From Angelobacter sp036557225 (GTDB lineage: Bacteria; Acidobacteriota; Terriglobia; Terriglobales; Acidobacteriaceae): a stretch of 31,578 nucleotides of DNA. Within the stretch, counting starts at the first letter, position 1. The number at the start of each line of letters is the position of its first letter. Shown piece after piece: positions 14,568 to 21,805 of this stretch. The position numbers were made by a program, and so were the translations under genes. The stretch spans positions 1 through 31,578 of the forward strand of contig DATBHX010000084.1 of the NCBI GenBank assembly GCA_036557225.1. Reading direction: 5' to 3'. Under the pieces are notes generated by a model. It made no database searches. It saw nothing but the letters and a program-made list of their open reading frames with translations, and was not told the origin of the DNA.

Positions 14568-15095
14568 TCAGGGAACCATCTCCTTCGCCACCGGCTCACT
14601 GGCTTCCTTGCGCTTGCGATAGGAATCGCGCAGCAGCCAGATCAGGTAGGCCACGATCAGTCCATTCACAATGAAACCGATCCAGGTATACAGGTTGGGA
14701 TGCCGTATCAGCTCCCACGTGAGATACGGTGTATACAGAGCGCCGCTGATAACGGCGAACCACTCAGCCCATTCCCTTTCCAGCCAGAGGCCGCTGGCTT
14801 CAGTGAAACGGACCGTCGCATAGAGGAATGCAAGCAACGCCCAGATATGCACGTTGTGATGGTTTACGTGAGAGGCGCCGCGCAGGATCGAGCGGCCAAT
14901 ATGACCATCCGGGCTAAGGTGCAGGGTCTTGTGCAGGAAGCGCAGCAAATGCTGGGCTACATCCTCCAGGTCTTTATGCCGCAGAGAAACCAGCCACACG
15001 CCCACCGCCACCGCCAGCAAGCCCTTGCCGGCCTCAAACAGGGAGACGCCACGCAAGCCAAAGTGGCGGGCGATCAGGTTTTTGCGGGTATCCAT
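14568..15095 (-). CDS. DUF2127 family membrane protein
   Basis: 175 residues with an N-terminal FGLRGVSLFEAGKGLLAVAVG segment and four hydrophobic stretches, around 14-36, 80-92, 108-125 and 136-155. This order and the GVSLFEAGKG motif match DUF2127, a family of small multi-pass inner-membrane proteins of unknown function. The C-terminus is short and charged (RKRKEASEPVAK). The ATG at 15095-15093 has no strong ribosome binding site. It faces away from the YihY/BrkB gene across 189 bp that contain a small AT palindrome (CATAT-tct-ATATG, 15114-15126). Confidence 0.8.
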   Translation of the reverse strand: MDTRKNLIARHFGLRGVSLFEAGKGLLAVAVGVWLVSLRHKDLEDVAQHLLRFLHKTLHLSPDGHIGRSILRGASHVNHHNVHIWALLAFLYATVRFTEASGLWLEREWAEWFAVISGALYTPYLTWELIRHPNLYTWIGFIVNGLIVAYLIWLLRDSYRKRKEASEPVAKEMVP

Positions 15096-15284
15096 GAGTT
15101 AGAGGGGCAAATACATATTCTATATGTGAAGGGACTAAGCATGCCGGTGCGAGCGATCCTCGTAACCGTAAATTCACCTGCAATAAATGACTCGTCAGGA
15201 GCCGCCAATATTACAGTTCATTCTCCGCCGTGGCCCGATTCTGCGCCACCAGCATCTAACCCACACAGGGGGCCATGCGGGACC

Positions 15285-16172
15285 ATGAAGCTGCGCAGGA
15301 TCAAAGAAGCGTTGTGGCGCACCGTTGAGGCGGTATCGACGAAACATACACTGCAAATGGCGGCTGCGCTCTCGTATTACTTCGTGATCTCGCTTTTCCC
15401 TGCTCTCATACTCCTGTCTGCGATTACCGCTTACCTGCCTGGAACCAGGCCCTTCGAGCAGGTACTCTCGATGATGTCTGGCTTCATACCGGCTGATTCG
15501 GGTGAACTCCTGCGCCGGGTCCTTTCCGACGTCGTTACACCCAACCGCGGTACCCTGCTTTCGTTCGGCATTCTGGGAACTCTGTGGACAGCTTCAGGTG
15601 GCTTTGCCGCCGCCATCGAAGCGCTCGACATCACCTACAACGTTGAAGAGGCGCGCCCATTCTGGGTCACGCGCCCGCTGGCGGTCGGATTGACGCTGCT
15701 GGTCGGTGCGCTGCTGCTGATTGCACTGGGTGTGATGATCGTCGGGCCGGAATTCGGAACGTGGCTCGCCGCTCGCGCTCATCTTTCATGGCTGCTGGCT
15801 GCGGCGTGGCCTTACATTCACTGGACCGCCGCCGTGCTCTTCACCGTGTTGGCCGTGGAAGCCCTTTATTTTCTCGCACCGAATGTCAAACAGCGTTTCT
15901 GGGCCACTCTTCCCGGCGCAGTGCTGGCCGTCGGCTGCTGGATTGCTCTCTCCTATGCTCTGGGGATCTACTTCCGCAGCTTTGCCCATTTCAGCAAGAC
16001 GTATGGGACCATGGGGGCCGTGATCGCGCTGATGGTTTGGCTCTATTGGACGAGCTTTTTCATGCTGGTGGGTGCAGAGTTGAATTGTGAACTGGCCAAA
16101 GAAAGCCGTAAAGGCCAGATTCGGCAGGACGAAGATAAGAGCGGGTTGACCGGTCTGGATTTGGCGGCGTAG
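15285..16172 (+). CDS. YihY/BrkB-family inner membrane protein
   Basis: 295 residues from the ATG at 15285. An in-frame opening continues far upstream to 14700 but runs antisense through the DUF2127 gene, so it is not coding; AGGGGG at 15267-15272 supports the chosen start. The protein shows the YihY features: AAALSYYFVISLFPALILL (29-47), a TLLSFGILGTLWTASGGFAA block (about 85-104), and FSKTYGTMGAVIALMVWLYWTSFFMLVGAELN near the end, with about six membrane segments in all. The family was once labelled ribonuclease BN in error and is now regarded as a membrane protein of unknown, possibly transport, function. A large inverted repeat follows immediately. Confidence 0.9.
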   Translation: MKLRRIKEALWRTVEAVSTKHTLQMAAALSYYFVISLFPALILLSAITAYLPGTRPFEQVLSMMSGFIPADSGELLRRVLSDVVTPNRGTLLSFGILGTLWTASGGFAAAIEALDITYNVEEARPFWVTRPLAVGLTLLVGALLLIALGVMIVGPEFGTWLAARAHLSWLLAAAWPYIHWTAAVLFTVLAVEALYFLAPNVKQRFWATLPGAVLAVGCWIALSYALGIYFRSFAHFSKTYGTMGAVIALMVWLYWTSFFMLVGAELNCELAKESRKGQIRQDEDKSGLTGLDLAA

Positions 16173-16173
16173 G

Positions 16174-16322
16174 AAGCTAGTAGCAATTGGCAATTAGTAA
16201 TTAGCAAACAAAACGCTCTGTGTGGGCAGGCCGCAAAGTATTGAAAGATTGCGTTGCGTCCCCTTCGCGCATTTCGCGGTTAAGGCTTTTGCTAGTTACT
16301 AATTGCTATTTGCTAATTGCTT
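16174..16322. repeat. Inverted repeat built from 7-nt units (TAGCAAT type)
   Basis: The left arm 16181-16208 reads as four heptads TAGCAAT TGGCAAT TAGTAAT, then TAGCAAA. The right arm 16288-16315 is its reverse complement at 25 of 28 positions, and two of the three differences would be G-U pairs in RNA. A partial fifth unit lies on each side (16174-16180, 16316-16322). The arms enclose 79 bp with no gene. The element fills the gap between the convergent YihY gene and the VOC gene, touching the latter's stop codon. As RNA it would make a very long stem on either strand. Confidence 0.75.
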
Positions 16323-17100
16323 ATCTCGCCGACTTAAACAACGCCAGCACTGCTCCCTGCGGGTCGGCGATGATCGAGAACGTACCTACGCCTTCCATCT
16401 TGCGCGCCGGCATCAGTACTTTTCCTCCCAACTGGCCCGCTTTGGCCGTGGATGCTTCCGTATCAGCCACCTGCACGTACACCAGCCAGTGCGGGGGCGC
16501 ATTGGGATTGCGATGCGTTGCCGGTGGAATGCCGCCAATAAAGTCTTCGCCATTCTTGATGTGGATATATCCGGAAGGGTCCTTGGGATCTTTCATCATC
16601 TCCCAGCCAAAAAGGCCGGAGTAAAACTTGCCCGCCCTCTCCGGATCGGGGGAGCTCAGATCGGCCCAGCAGAAGGTGTTATCGACGCCCGCAATCGAGT
16701 TTGCCTGGCCCTTGGCCTGCCACGCCGAAAAAATCGCACCGGTTGGGTCCTGCAGTACGGCCATACGCCCAACTTCCATCACGTCAAACGCAGGCGCCAG
16801 CACGGTGCCGCCGAGCTGAGCGGCTTTGCTCACAGCGTCATCAGCGCTGGTTACGGCGATGTAGACCATCCAATGCGGCGGTACGCCCTGCGCCCGCTGC
16901 TCTTTGCGCATAGTGTAGGCAGCTCCGGTGTCGCGACCGGAAAGCTTGAACATGGAATAAAAGTCGTCCGGGCCGATCGGGCTGTCATTCACGGACCAGC
17001 CAAAGAGCGATGTATAGAAGTTCTTCGCGGCAGCCTGATCGGTGGTGGCCAGCTCAAACCAGCAAAACGCGCCTGCAGGATGCTTGTCGATATTTGCCAT
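16321..17100 (-). CDS. Two-domain VOC (glyoxalase/bleomycin-resistance fold) protein
   Basis: 259 residues made of two similar halves. The first (about 9-125) begins GAFCWFELATTDQAAAKNFY; the second (about 140-256) begins TFCWADLSSPDPERAGKFY. Both share the LFGW, PPHW and GG-x-VL-x-PA motifs. This is the VOC superfamily layout in which two beta-alpha-beta modules form one metal-dependent site. Members include glyoxalases, dioxygenases and antibiotic-binding proteins; which applies here is not evident. There is no signal peptide. The gene has no Shine-Dalgarno sequence: TATACT on its strand (complement of 17110-17115) sits 9 nt before the ATG, suggesting a leaderless or very short leader transcript. 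Confidence 0.85.
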   Translation of the reverse strand: MANIDKHPAGAFCWFELATTDQAAAKNFYTSLFGWSVNDSPIGPDDFYSMFKLSGRDTGAAYTMRKEQRAQGVPPHWMVYIAVTSADDAVSKAAQLGGTVLAPAFDVMEVGRMAVLQDPTGAIFSAWQAKGQANSIAGVDNTFCWADLSSPDPERAGKFYSGLFGWEMMKDPKDPSGYIHIKNGEDFIGGIPPATHRNPNAPPHWLVYVQVADTEASTAKAGQLGGKVLMPARKMEGVGTFSIIADPQGAVLALFKSAR

Positions 17101-17109
17101 AGCCCAAAA

Positions 17110-17115
17110 AGTATA
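17110..17115 (-). promoter_or_regulatory. -10-like box 9 nt before the VOC gene ATG
   Basis: TATACT on the minus strand (5 of 6 to consensus) followed by 9 nt and the ATG at 17100. No clear -35 was found at 16-18 bp. No ribosome binding site separates box and start codon. Confidence 0.4.
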
Positions 17116-17148
17116 CGCTCCCGAGGTGCAACGCGTGTGAAGACGGGC

Positions 17149-17499
17149 CTAATCTACGCGTGCGAATAGTACATCCCAGTTCTGGTGCTTGTGTGAAGGA
17201 ACGGCACGGCTGCCGGCGAAGGTTTTCTCCAGCAATTCAAGCCGGGCGATATTCTGAACCGCAAACTTACGCCAGTCCGGCAAAGGACCGCTGCTGCTCT
17301 TGCCTGCGAACTGATAGGTGAAGAGATTCACGGTGCCGTTTTGAATCCCATAATCCTGCGGCTCGACAACTCTTATTTGATTTTTGTAGGCAAAGCGCAG
17401 CAGACGTCGCTCATGGATTGCCGTCATCAGGAGTTGATGGGTTACCGGCTCGATGCCTGCCGGCGCCGGAAAGCTCTTCACACGGGACGTGTCGCTCAT
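17149..17499 (-). CDS. Stand-alone WYL-like domain protein
   Basis: 116 residues. The order LLMTAIHERRLLRFAYKNQ, then VVEPQDYGI, then LFTYQFAGK, then WRKFAVQNIARLELLEKTF follows the WYL-domain pattern (an SH3-like barrel that binds ligands or nucleic-acid ends in many bacterial regulators). No helix-turn-helix is present, whereas most WYL proteins have one. It may be a sensor subunit or an accessory protein. The ATG at 17499 follows a weak initiation region. It is oriented with the VOC gene 48 bp downstream and is divergent from the beta-lactamase-like gene. Confidence 0.6.
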   Translation of the reverse strand: MSDTSRVKSFPAPAGIEPVTHQLLMTAIHERRLLRFAYKNQIRVVEPQDYGIQNGTVNLFTYQFAGKSSSGPLPDWRKFAVQNIARLELLEKTFAGSRAVPSHKHQNWDVLFARVD

Positions 17500-17617
17500 C
17501 GAGCTATTGTGCGTGAGATCTCGGTTCTCTGAGCAGTCGCGGCGCTTCCTTCCTGAATTTGTAAACTCCTATCGCGGACGAGGGGCAGCTCATCTTCCCT
17601 GATTACAAAAACATACT

Positions 17618-17646
17618 TTGCCCCACCGCCGAGAGCTGTGTACACT
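17618..17646 (+). promoter_or_regulatory. Promoter of the beta-lactamase-like gene, next to its ATG
   Basis: TTGCCC (17618-17623) and TACACT (17641-17646) are separated by exactly 17 bp, each 4 of 6 to sigma-70 consensus. The -10 box ends 9 nt before the ATG at 17656, so transcription would start within about 3 nt of the coding sequence. Confidence 0.5.
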
Positions 17647-17655
17647 GCACTCGCG

Positions 17656-18582
17656 ATGTTCAAAAAAATCTCCCTGCTGTTCGTTGTCTGCCTCTGCTCG
17701 TATTCAGTCCTTGCCCAGTGTTGTCCGGAAAAGCCTTCCGCTGAGAAACGCCAAGCCTTATGGCAGAAGCTGCAAAATGACTTGAGCGCCGTGGATCGCA
17801 ACCTTGACGGCGTGATGGGCCTGGCCGTCAAAGACCTTACCTCCGGCGAAACCTTCTTCATTCACGGCGACGAAATCATGGCCCAGGCCAGCTCCATCAA
17901 GATCGCCGTGCTGAGTGACCTTTATTTACAGGCGCAGCAGGGCAAGCTCAAGCTCACCGACGAATACACGGTCCGCAAAGAAGACCTGGTGTCCGGCAGC
18001 GACATCATGCTCGGGCTCACGCCCGGCGTCACGCGCCTCACGCTGCGCGATCTGGCCACGATGATGGTCGCGGTCAGCGACAACAGCGCGACCAATGTGC
18101 TGATCGGCCGCGTCGGCATGGAAAACGTGAATGCCATGCTCGATGCCCTGGGCCTGCATGCTACCCGCCTTCGCCGCCAGATGATGGACCTGAAAGCCGC
18201 CAGCGAGGGCCGCGAGAACGTCTCTACTCCGCGCGAGATGATGACGTTGCTGGAGACCATCTACGCCGGCAAGCTGCTCAACAAAGAAATGACCGCCGAC
18301 TTCCTCAAGATGCTGAGCACGCACAAAGAGAGCTCACTGCTGCAGGGCCTGCCCGATGACGCCGTTGCCGCCAATAAACCGGGTGAACTGGAAGCCGTGC
18401 GCAACGATTCCGGCATTGTGATGGTTAAGAACCGCCCTTACATCCTCTGTGTGATGACGGCTTATTTAAAAGATGAAAAGGACGGTTCCGCGACCATCCG
18501 CAAAATCGCTGCGCTCACCTACAGCTACTTTGACCGCGTTGCCCGAGCTTCTGAATATGGCCGTGTGGTCTCACCTAAGTGA
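17656..18582 (+). CDS. Secreted class A beta-lactamase-fold serine hydrolase
   Basis: 308 residues from the ATG at 17656; a GTG at 17638 would add six residues ahead of the signal peptide. The signal peptide is MFKKISLLFVVCLCSYSVLA, followed by QCC. Active-site motifs are S79-S-I-K82 (SxxK), S141-D-N143 (SDN) and K241-P-G243 (the KTG position). The usual class A ExxLN deacylation motif is not recognisable in the MMDLKAASEGREN region, so it may be a beta-lactamase-like peptidase rather than an antibiotic-destroying enzyme. The QCC pair right after the signal could form a disulfide or a modified N-terminus. The thioredoxin-like gene follows after 64 bp. Confidence 0.82.
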   Translation: MFKKISLLFVVCLCSYSVLAQCCPEKPSAEKRQALWQKLQNDLSAVDRNLDGVMGLAVKDLTSGETFFIHGDEIMAQASSIKIAVLSDLYLQAQQGKLKLTDEYTVRKEDLVSGSDIMLGLTPGVTRLTLRDLATMMVAVSDNSATNVLIGRVGMENVNAMLDALGLHATRLRRQMMDLKAASEGRENVSTPREMMTLLETIYAGKLLNKEMTADFLKMLSTHKESSLLQGLPDDAVAANKPGELEAVRNDSGIVMVKNRPYILCVMTAYLKDEKDGSATIRKIAALTYSYFDRVARASEYGRVVSPK

Positions 18583-18632
18583 GTGACTCACCACAGAGAA
18601 CGCAGACAGGGCGTCCGGCAGGGGCAATCCTT

Positions 18633-18638
18633 TACAAT
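18633..18638 (+). promoter_or_regulatory. -10-like box 8 nt before the thioredoxin-like gene ATG
   Basis: TACAAT (5 of 6 to consensus) lies 8 nt before the ATG at 18647 without a Shine-Dalgarno sequence in between. It is identical in sequence and spacing to the box before the gene at 2354. No convincing -35 was seen. Confidence 0.4.
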
Positions 18639-18646
18639 TTCAAAGA

Positions 18647-19162
18647 ATGATCACAGGCTCAAAGCAGCTATTCTTGCTGGCAATTCTCGTGGTGGCAGTC
18701 GCCTCCGCGCAGTGGAAGCGAACGCCGCTGCAGGCGCCGGCCCAGCCCAATCCGCGGCTCTATCGTGAAAATGCCAACGCAGCAGCGGAGATCAGCCAGG
18801 CGCTGGCTACCGCTGCCCGTGAACACAAGCGCGTGCTGCTCGACTTCGGCGGAAACTGGTGCATCGATTGCCATGTCCTGGAAAACGCCTTCCACCAGCC
18901 GCGCATCGCGCCGCTGCTGAATGACAACTATGTTCTGGTGCATGTGGATGTAGGCCGGTATGACAAGAACCTCGATCTGGCCAAGCGCTACAAGGTCAAT
19001 CTGGAAAAAGGCGTGCCCTCACTGGCAGTGCTGAGCGCGCGGGGCGCAGTGCTCTATTCGACGGTAGATTTCGAGCGGGCACATCTGATGACGGAAGAAG
19101 ATGTCATCGCTTTCCTGGCCAAATGGCGGCCGCCTGCGGCTGCCGCACCAGCAAAAAAGTAG
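18647..19162 (+). CDS. Exported thioredoxin-like protein
   Basis: 171 residues. An N-terminal signal or anchor (QLFLLAILVVAVASA, 7-21) precedes a thioredoxin fold: RVLLDFGGNWCIDCHVLE with the redox pair C72-I-D-C75, and the cis-proline P124 in KGVPSLAVL. The WCxDC arrangement followed by a helix is like the thioredoxin_7 and DsbD-gamma types, which carry electrons or mend disulfides outside the cytoplasm. Its upstream neighbour, the beta-lactamase-like hydrolase, has a Cys pair after its signal; that it is a client is speculation. The C-terminal tail PPAAAAPAKK is low-complexity. It is convergent with the receiver-domain gene 7 bp away. Confidence 0.85.
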   Translation: MITGSKQLFLLAILVVAVASAQWKRTPLQAPAQPNPRLYRENANAAAEISQALATAAREHKRVLLDFGGNWCIDCHVLENAFHQPRIAPLLNDNYVLVHVDVGRYDKNLDLAKRYKVNLEKGVPSLAVLSARGAVLYSTVDFERAHLMTEEDVIAFLAKWRPPAAAAPAKK

Positions 19163-19169
19163 CCGGCGC

Positions 19170-19541
19170 TTAGGAGGCCTGCAGCATCCGCTCGACCTCG
19201 CGGACAAAATGCTGCGGCCCTTCCTGCTTTGACACCACTTCGTCAGGACAGGCAGTGCTGTCAAGATACAGATTGCCATCCACCTGCATGAGGACTTTTT
19301 GCGCGGGGTAATGTTTCTTGAGCTCCTCGCAGAACTCCAGCCCCGGCCCGGCAAAGTGCCCCACATCGACGATCACCAGATCGTACCTGCGGGCAGCCGC
19401 AATCACGGCGCGGGCCGCGCGCAGATCGGCTGCCGTATCGACATGGTAGCCTTCCATGCGCAACATCAGAGCGCGCAGATGTTGTACCGTGTTTTCGCCG
19501 TTCACGAGCAGGATATGAGGGACAAATTTAGCTCGAGCCAC
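19170..19541 (-). CDS. Single-domain response-regulator receiver protein, degenerate acidic pocket
   Basis: 123 residues, a CheY-like receiver with no output domain. The phosphoacceptor is D59 in YDLVIVDVG, and a conserved Lys is present at K105 (VVSKQEG). The acidic pair normally found after the first strand (DD or DE) reads LLVNGEN here, so one or both metal-binding acids are missing. The Thr/Ser position after the fourth strand (LMQVDGN) is also atypical. Phosphorylation may therefore be impaired or unconventional. The start is GTG at 19541. No histidine kinase gene is adjacent. Confidence 0.8.
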   Translation of the reverse strand: MARAKFVPHILLVNGENTVQHLRALMLRMEGYHVDTAADLRAARAVIAAARRYDLVIVDVGHFAGPGLEFCEELKKHYPAQKVLMQVDGNLYLDSTACPDEVVSKQEGPQHFVREVERMLQAS

Positions 19542-19629
19542 TGAGACAGCCTTTGTTTTTGGATTGACGATGGCACCCTCAGACTACACCGGCAGGTGCT
19601 CTCGTCTATGGCTCGAATGCCTTAACCCA

Positions 19630-19649
19630 GCGTGATTTAGCGTGATTTA
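19630..19649. repeat. Perfect 10-bp tandem duplication
   Basis: GCGTGATTTA occurs twice in a row (19630-19639, 19640-19649), flanked by CTTAA at 19621-19625 and TTAAG near 19647-19651. It lies between the S9 peptidase stop and the receiver-gene start, both on the minus strand. It may be a binding site or simple slippage. Confidence 0.5.
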
Positions 19650-19673
19650 AGCAGGTACTCTGCTAAGTCCTTT

Positions 19674-21668
19674 TTATTTGAGGTGCTGGTCGAACCATCC
19701 GGCAACGCGCTCGATCACATCGCGCTGGTGCTCCGGGCTGGCGAAGGAGTGCCCCTCATGCTCGTATACTACGAATTCAGTTTTGACGCCCAGTGTCTTG
19801 AGCGCGTGCCAGAACTCGTACGATTGCGGCGTAGGACATTCGCCATCGCTGTCGCCGACAAGAATCAGTGTGGGCGTCTTTGCATTCTTGATGTAGGTGA
19901 TCGGCGAACTCCTGGCATAGACCTGGGGATCGTCATAGACCGAAGCGCCAAAGAACGGGATCATCCACTGGTCAATCTGGTTCTCACCGTAATAACTCTG
20001 GAGGTTCGCCAGGCCGGCTCCGGCCACAGCGGCAGCAAAACGATTGGTCTGCGTAACGGCCCACATAGTCATGTAACCGCCGTAGCTCCAGCCGGTGATG
20101 CCGAGGCGATGCCCGTCGATCGGAGCTTCCTTCAGCGCCTGGTCAACGCCGGTCATGATGTCGCGAAAATCGCCATAGCCAAAATCTTTTACGTTGGCGC
20201 GAGTAAACGCCTCGCCCTGTCCATAGCTGCCGCGCGGGTTCGGCATAAAGACGAAGTATCCGGCACCGGAGAGCGCAACGCTAAAGCTATGCGGGCCAGG
20301 CCACGACGAACGGACCATGGAGCTTGGCCCGCCATGCACCGAAACAACCATGGGATATTTTTTGGCCGGATCAAAATTCGCTGGATAGAGCAACCAGCCT
20401 TGCAAGTTGAATCCATCATTCTGCCAATGAATGCTCCTGGCTTCTCCCCATGTGCGCACGATTTGGTTGCGCGAGGTGATCTGCTTCCACTCACCCAAAG
20501 CTCCGGCCCAAACTTCCGGCGGCTTGGCCAGCGACTGGCGGATGACCGCTGCGGATTTGCCATCGCTGGAAAGAGAAATGGCCGTGCCCCATCCGTTGGC
20601 CGTGAACTGCTCGGGGCCGTGAGCCAGTGTTTCAATTTTGCCGCCAGCGATGTCCACCGTTGCAACGCCGCTCTCGCCATCCACATCTTCACCAAAAAGG
20701 ATCTTTGTACCGCCCGTCCAGGTCAGCCAGCTGGCCGAGGCCTTCATGCCCGGCGTAACATTTTTCGCTTCCCCGCCTTGCGACGGGACTACGAAGATAT
20801 CGCCGCCGACCGCAGGCTCGTCGCTCATGATGCCGGAGATGAACGCGACGGATCTTCCATCCGGCGACCACTTAGGGACGGCGATCTGTGAATCAACCGG
20901 CGGCTTGTAAATCGACTTCATCTCGCCGCCCGAGGCCGCGATAGTATAGATCTGCGCGATATACCAGTTGTTGTCGCCGTTGCCGCGAGCAGCAGTGGTA
21001 ACAAAACTTTTGCCATCGGGCGACCAATCGTATTCGTAAACGTACATGTCTGCGGGCGAAATCTGGCGCAGCTTGCCGCCGGCAACATCAATCAACGTGA
21101 GGCGCTGCTCGGTCACCGCTTCTTTGATCACGCCGGTCTGGGCTTTCTCTGCCACCAACGGTCCGGCAGCACGCTCAGCGTTCTCAGTAAACAGCAGCGC
21201 AATGGTCTTGCCATCAGGCGACCAGCCCGGTGAAGCAAGAAAGCCGGTCAAATTCGTGAGCTTGCGCGGAGAACCGCCTGACACGTTTGCGGAATACAGC
21301 TGCGGCCCGGCATTGCCGGCGTCAGAGAAAAACGCGATCTGTCTGCTGTCGGGCGACCAGGCAATGCTGTTCTCCGAGCCGCCACCGGCAGTGATGCGCC
21401 TCGGTTTTGGAGCTGCGATCTCAGCGATGTAAATCGCCGCGCCGCCCTTGCTGGCTTCCACCCACGCAACCTGGCGGCCATCGGGAGAGATCGCGGCCTG
21501 ATCAAAGGTCACTCCGGAAAAGAGTGCGCGCACCACTTCGTCCATTGGCTTGCCGGCGGGTGTTTTCACTACGGCGGGCTGCGCGAACAGAGGAGCGACA
21601 AATGCAAGGCAGGCAAAGGCGAACAGCATCAGGTTACGGACGGCGAGCTTGCGGACGGCGGTGGGCAT
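19674..21668 (-). CDS. Secreted S9-family peptidase (acylaminoacyl-peptidase / DPP-like)
   Basis: 664 residues. A signal peptide lies at about 10-29 (LMLFAFACLAFVAPLFA). Residues about 50-390 form a beta-propeller with repeated WSPDG/SPDGR (PD40/TolB-like) motifs, for example SPDGRQVAWVE, WSPDSRQIAFFS and WSPDGKTIALLF. The C-terminal alpha/beta hydrolase has nucleophile S528 in GWSYGGYM, Asp608 in GDSDGECP and His640 in EHEGHSF. S9 enzymes cut short peptides, the propeller acting as a size gate; this one should work in the periplasm or outside. GGAG is 8 nt upstream of the ATG. It is divergent from the secreted protein at 21806. Confidence 0.95.
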   Translation of the reverse strand: MPTAVRKLAVRNLMLFAFACLAFVAPLFAQPAVVKTPAGKPMDEVVRALFSGVTFDQAAISPDGRQVAWVEASKGGAAIYIAEIAAPKPRRITAGGGSENSIAWSPDSRQIAFFSDAGNAGPQLYSANVSGGSPRKLTNLTGFLASPGWSPDGKTIALLFTENAERAAGPLVAEKAQTGVIKEAVTEQRLTLIDVAGGKLRQISPADMYVYEYDWSPDGKSFVTTAARGNGDNNWYIAQIYTIAASGGEMKSIYKPPVDSQIAVPKWSPDGRSVAFISGIMSDEPAVGGDIFVVPSQGGEAKNVTPGMKASASWLTWTGGTKILFGEDVDGESGVATVDIAGGKIETLAHGPEQFTANGWGTAISLSSDGKSAAVIRQSLAKPPEVWAGALGEWKQITSRNQIVRTWGEARSIHWQNDGFNLQGWLLYPANFDPAKKYPMVVSVHGGPSSMVRSSWPGPHSFSVALSGAGYFVFMPNPRGSYGQGEAFTRANVKDFGYGDFRDIMTGVDQALKEAPIDGHRLGITGWSYGGYMTMWAVTQTNRFAAAVAGAGLANLQSYYGENQIDQWMIPFFGASVYDDPQVYARSSPITYIKNAKTPTLILVGDSDGECPTPQSYEFWHALKTLGVKTEFVVYEHEGHSFASPEHQRDVIERVAGWFDQHLK

Positions 21669-21805
21669 GCAATCGCTCCAGAATGGATTTGGTTTCCAAC
21701 TATACAGTTCGAAAATTGGGCTGGCAAACGGCGGGCTTCTTGAGGCTTACGATGCAGGAGTACCTGCTCGGAAGCGTGCTTCAGTGTGATATTCTCCAGT
21801 AAATC

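Noticed and set aside
14700..15284. In-frame upstream extension of the YihY/BrkB gene
   Set aside because: It runs antisense through most of the DUF2127 gene and shows no membrane or signal features; the ATG at 15285 with AGGGGG fits the family start.
16303..17169. Plus-strand frame opposite the VOC gene
   Set aside because: It starts within the inverted repeat and mirrors the well-supported two-domain VOC protein.
19683..20891. Plus-strand frame of about 400 codons opposite the S9 peptidase
   Set aside because: Antisense to an intact catalytic domain with Ser-Asp-His triad; no recognisable protein features.
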